DNA of 64,000 bases from Candidatus Thorarchaeota archaeon (GTDB taxonomy: Archaea > Asgardarchaeota > Thorarchaeia > Thorarchaeales > Thorarchaeaceae): the NCBI GenBank assembly GCA_020348985.1, contig CP070761.1, forward strand, positions 1,732,591 to 1,796,590, read 5' to 3'. Below the pieces are notes generated by a model. The model was given only the letters and a program-made list of their open reading frames with translations. It did not search any database and was not told the DNA's origin. Positions 61,720 to 64,000 of this stretch are shown here, in pieces. Each line of letters begins with the position of its first letter. Within the stretch, counting starts at the first letter, position 1. Both the position numbers and the translations under genes were made by a program.

Positions 61720-62610
61720 ATGCCCCTTAGGTTTGGTATAGAATATCCCAGATTCGAAGACACCTTGCCACGCATCTTCACTGACGGTGTTCTAGACATC
61801 AGTCGACTCGATGCCGTTGAGATAATGAGAGAGAAGGTTGGACTTGGATACGAAGTAATAGAAGTCACACTGGATTTCGCTAGCATCCTCCCAACTGTTC
61901 TGACGCCAGAGTCTGTCCAGAAGCTCGCAGATCTGAAGGACGAATTGAAACACTCGTATACAGTGCATCTTCCCCTCTGGTCGGTCGAACCCGCTACTTT
62001 CAACGAAGAAGTTCGAAAAGGCAGCGTTGACAGCACTGTGAATGCCATTGAGTTAGCCGAACCATTGGATCCAGAGACATACGTACTTCACGCAACCGGT
62101 TCCCTTGGCGCCGAATTCTCACGCCTGAATTTTTCACCGGATGCCGTTGACTTGATCTGCATGTACATGACGACATATGCTTCAACCAGTCTGGAGGAGA
62201 TAATAGCAAAGTCAGAGATTGACACGAAGAAACTGGCACTGGAGAATGTGGAGTTTCCATTCAGATTCACGAGGGAGCTAGCCGACGAATATGACACGGG
62301 CATTTGCTTTGATACAGGTCATCTAATGGCGAGGTACTCAGGTGACGAGTCCCTTTCGGAATTCTACAAAACACACAAGGATAGAATCATTGAGATACAT
62401 CTACAAGATGGCTTCTACGGAGTAAAGAATGATGCAATAGTAAAGGATGATCACATACCAATAGGACGGGGTCAAATGCCGGTCAGAGAGTTTATGATGG
62501 AACTTGTGAAAGACAGATTCAAGAAGCCGGTAGTATTCGAGCTCACTGCCACGGAAGCAGAAGAGTCCAAGCAACACCTCAGGGAAGTTGTTCCCGAGGT
62601 TTTCGCCTAA
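61720..62610 (+). CDS. Sugar-phosphate isomerase/epimerase-like TIM-barrel protein
   Basis: This 296-residue protein has the AP-endonuclease-2/xylose-isomerase-like fold: VIEVTLDF, YTVHLPLWSVEP, YVLHATGSLG, LALENVEFPFRF, GICFDTGHLMARYSG and IIEIHLQDGFYG, with metal-binding His, Glu and Asp at the strand ends. This fold is used by isomerases, epimerases and endonuclease IV. The usual endonuclease IV zinc set is not fully evident, so the substrate is left open. The start is ATG 61720 or GTG 61708. Confidence 0.82.
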   Translation: MPLRFGIEYPRFEDTLPRIFTDGVLDISRLDAVEIMREKVGLGYEVIEVTLDFASILPTVLTPESVQKLADLKDELKHSYTVHLPLWSVEPATFNEEVRKGSVDSTVNAIELAEPLDPETYVLHATGSLGAEFSRLNFSPDAVDLICMYMTTYASTSLEEIIAKSEIDTKKLALENVEFPFRFTRELADEYDTGICFDTGHLMARYSGDESLSEFYKTHKDRIIEIHLQDGFYGVKNDAIVKDDHIPIGRGQMPVREFMMELVKDRFKKPVVFELTATEAEESKQHLREVVPEVFA

Positions 62611-62632
62611 GCCAAGATTTCTTGTCACAATC

Positions 62633-62640
62633 TTTTTATC
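62633..62640 (+). promoter_or_regulatory. TATA box of tRNA-Ile
   Basis: TTTTTATC is centred about 31 bases upstream of the tRNA-Ile 5' end. Confidence 0.55.
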
Positions 62641-62687
62641 CGGACCAAGCGTGCACCTTCCGTGCATGGGCCTGTGGCATAGCCTGG

Positions 62688-62713
62688 AAAAACCACGTGA
62701 TGGTTTTGGGATC
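62688..62713 (+). other. tRNA-Ile intron in the D loop (about 19/20)
   Basis: This 26-base non-canonical intron has a seven-pair hairpin AAAACCA-CGTGA-TGGTTTT, a bulge GG^A on the 5' side and TC^T on the 3' side. Excision restores the D loop. Confidence 0.8.
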
Positions 62714-62728
62714 TTATTGCGCCGCTCT

Positions 62729-62771
62729 GATAAGGCGGATGTCGGGTGTTCAAATCACCCCAGGCCCACCA
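62729..62771 (+). repeat. Direct repeat, left copy (tRNA-Ile anticodon to CCA)
   Basis: These 43 bases, from the first anticodon base to the CCA end of tRNA-Ile, are repeated exactly at 63619-63661. The position is typical of integrase attachment sites in tRNA genes. Confidence 0.9.
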
Positions 62772-63057
62772 TAATTCTTTCGAATCAACGTAGCCATGTT
62801 CCTAGGACTGTCTGATTCGGAAGCCCTCTTGCCGTAGTATGCGAAACACACTCATCTTCGCTTTCGTTCTCTGCCGTCTACTAAATTCATTCTAGTCTCC
62901 CGTTCCACTGAGGCTCAATGGCACCCCTCGTGGTCCGACATATGGCTGATCTTCTATGGTAGGCTTTGGAATTGTGATAGAGACAGAGCAAAACATGAAA
63001 ACTCACTTAAGCAGTCGAGAGGGATTTTGCCCTAGACTCGGTCTTGAGTGATGAGCT

Positions 63058-63762
63058 TTGGGTCTAGGCAGAGATGAAGCCACAAACGCGAATGTAGCAA
63101 AGAAGTATACACCTGCGATAGTTGGCCTTGTTATGTTTGCTGTTGCGCTTCTAGGTCCTGCGGGCATAGCAATAGCTGGCTCCAGAGAGATTCTCGTCGA
63201 CATCCTAGCCATGTCATGGCATTGGAACATCAGGGGCGGACTCATAATATATACACCATTCATGTGGTTTCAGACTCTTCCTATCAATGGCTTCAGATTC
63301 TGGCTTGCCTTCGAATTACTCAGGCACTACCAACGAAGGGTCACATTTCGGCGTGTGAAATGGGCGGCTGTTGCGAGTGAGGCGCCATATATTCTTATGA
63401 CCATCTTCTACATGATTATGTTCTTTCGATTATCACCCTCCTTTTACATTGCTATTGTTGGGCCATCTCTGGTGCTTCCATTCACTGGATGGGTCTTGAT
63501 GAAGGTAAAACCACCTCCTCGGGAACCAGAGATTTGGGATGGGCTTCCGGACACAGACTCTTGGTGGGACCAAACCAGAGACCCCCCTCTGAACGAGGCT
63601 CCTCAAGATATTTCCGCAGATAAGGCGGATGTCGGGTGTTCAAATCACCCCAGGCCCACCACTCAGTTTCTGACTGGTTCTCCTTCTATCAATGCCACTA
63701 GAAACCCAGGAGCGATTCCCTCTTGGCCACTGAATCGAGCATTCCTCCGCCATCAACATTGA
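63058..63762 (+). CDS. Four-TM membrane protein within a tRNA-flanked insertion; 3' end probably chimeric
   Basis: This frame has four TM helices (about residues 18-42, 60-90, 110-127 and 129-150), then a Pro/Asp-rich tail. No family was recognised. The last 48 residues are encoded by the 43-bp tRNA copy and the host DNA after it, and overlap the convergent SDR gene by 65 bases. The natural C-terminus was therefore probably altered by insertion. The start is uncertain (TTG 63058, directly after an in-frame stop). The 286 bases before it hold no gene. Confidence 0.55.
   Translation: MGLGRDEATNANVAKKYTPAIVGLVMFAVALLGPAGIAIAGSREILVDILAMSWHWNIRGGLIIYTPFMWFQTLPINGFRFWLAFELLRHYQRRVTFRRVKWAAVASEAPYILMTIFYMIMFFRLSPSFYIAIVGPSLVLPFTGWVLMKVKPPPREPEIWDGLPDTDSWWDQTRDPPLNEAPQDISADKADVGCSNHPRPTTQFLTGSPSINATRNPGAIPSWPLNRAFLRHQH
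63619..63661 (+). repeat. Direct repeat, right copy (tRNA-Ile 3' fragment)
   Basis: An exact 43-base copy of 62729-62771 that lacks the 5' half of the tRNA. It marks the right end of an 847-base insertion, as an attR-like remnant. Confidence 0.88.
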
Positions 63763-64000
63763 TCACTTCACCAACAATGTAGCTTGCAGCATCCGAGGCC
63801 AAGAACAGAATAGTCTCCGCGATATCCTCAGGTTCCCCGACTCGCTTCAGAGGCACTTCTACCTCAACATAGCGCGCAACTTTCTCAAGTGTCCATCCAG
63901 TGGCCTGTTCTGCCATTTCCTCAGGCTCCCATGTCCTAATCAGTCCCGGAGTGATACAGTTCACGTTGATACCGAAGGGAGCTAGGTCTCCTGCGAGACC
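63698..64000 (-). CDS. Short-chain dehydrogenase/reductase, partial (5' end beyond window)
   Basis: The C-terminal 100 residues of a classical SDR are present: FGINVNCITPGLIRT, the PLKRVGEPEDIAETILFLASDAASYIVGEVINVDGGG motif, and a short tail. The catalytic Tyr-Lys part lies off the window. The open frame runs to base 64000. It reduces or oxidises an unknown substrate with NAD(P). It is convergent with the insertion-borne membrane-protein gene. Confidence 0.92.
   Translation of the reverse strand, partial: GLAGDLAPFGINVNCITPGLIRTWEPEEMAEQATGWTLEKVARYVEVEVPLKRVGEPEDIAETILFLASDAASYIVGEVINVDGGGMLDSVAKRESLLGF

Larger units (their letters stand above)
62668..62771 (+). tRNA. trnI: tRNA-Ile (GAT) with a D-loop intron
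   Basis: The acceptor is GGGCCTG/CAGGCCC with A73 and encoded CCA. The anticodon arm is CCGCT-CTGATAA-GGCGG with anticodon GAT. The T arm is GGGTG-TTCAAAT-CACCC. The D loop is interrupted by 26 bases (62688-62713). Removal leaves GCA-TAGCCTGGTTAT-TGC, a standard D arm. The inner helix AAAACCA/TGGTTTT and bulge GG^A support splicing. The central helix is three of four pairs. Confidence 0.92.

Noticed and set aside
62588..62815. 75-codon frame running through the tRNA-Ile gene
   Set aside because: It is a shadow of the tRNA and the preceding gene's end; no start signal.
1..64000. CRISPR arrays, insertion sequences or transposases
   Set aside because: No regularly spaced repeats and no transposase-like proteins were seen anywhere in the window.

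Overview
The window is chromosomal DNA of an archaeon. The information-processing genes are archaeal/eukaryote-like: aIF2-gamma, Spt4/RpoE', DnaG-type primase, pelota, fibrillarin/Nop5, Gar1, SRP19, archease, Elp3, Trm1, S6e, S24e, S27ae, S30e, L3-L4-L23-L2, and an RPC34-like RNA polymerase III subunit. These occur together with a bacterial-type FtsZ, the H4MPT enzymes Mch/Ftr/FwdC, a glycyl radical enzyme, and many one-gene secreted or membrane proteins. This mixture, with mid-40s GC judged by eye, fits an Asgard archaeon, most like Thorarchaeia. That placement is inference; no search was run.

Layout. 0-6.3 kb: accessory surface and membrane proteins (a parallel beta-helix protein, small TM proteins, a UbiA prenyltransferase). 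6.3-10 kb, minus strand: the archaeal translation/transcription cluster S6e - aIF2-gamma - PIN - RpoE' - Spt4 - S24e - S27ae. 10-20 kb: site-2 protease, an APH-type kinase, a TtuA-type tRNA thiolase, a nucleotidyltransferase/radical-SAM pair, pelota, a LonB-like ATPase without a protease domain, and DnaG. 19.8-20.6 kb has no gene but is rich in inverted repeats. 20.6-32.5 kb: tandem methionine aminopeptidases, a lone 5S rRNA, intron-containing tRNA-Trp, RNase HII, a Nop5-fibrillarin-DUF61 operon, pyrD-pyrK and S30e. 32.5-44.4 kb: Elp3, tRNA-Ser with two introns, archease, a SPOUT methylase, a glycyl radical enzyme, L3-L4-L23-L2, and a CdrS-like/FtsZ pair. 44.4-51.9 kb: Sm-like protein, KorBC, a ubiquitin-fold protein, an MFS transporter, and Mch-FwdC/Ftr. 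52-64 kb: tRNA-Thr (T-arm intron), tRNA-Pro, pyrB and dCMP deaminase, SRP19-Gar1-RPC34, RlmE-Trm1, cyclophilin, H+-pyrophosphatase, and tRNA-Ile (D-loop intron) followed by a small insertion flanked by a 43-bp copy of the tRNA 3' end. A partial SDR gene runs off the right edge.

How the genes work together. tRNA maturation is the main theme: tRNA genes interrupted at canonical and non-canonical sites, archease, thiolation, Elp3, Trm1 and RlmE. The methyl-branch C1 enzymes plus KorBC point to H4MPT-linked, ferredoxin-based anaerobic carbon metabolism. PyrB, PyrD and PyrK supply pyrimidines. The most interesting signals are the tRNA introns together with two tRNA-3'-end duplications that each enclose one small membrane-protein gene, the protease-less LonB-like ATPase, the unusual glycyl radical enzyme beside the ribosomal cluster, and a potential pseudoknot in the L3 leader.
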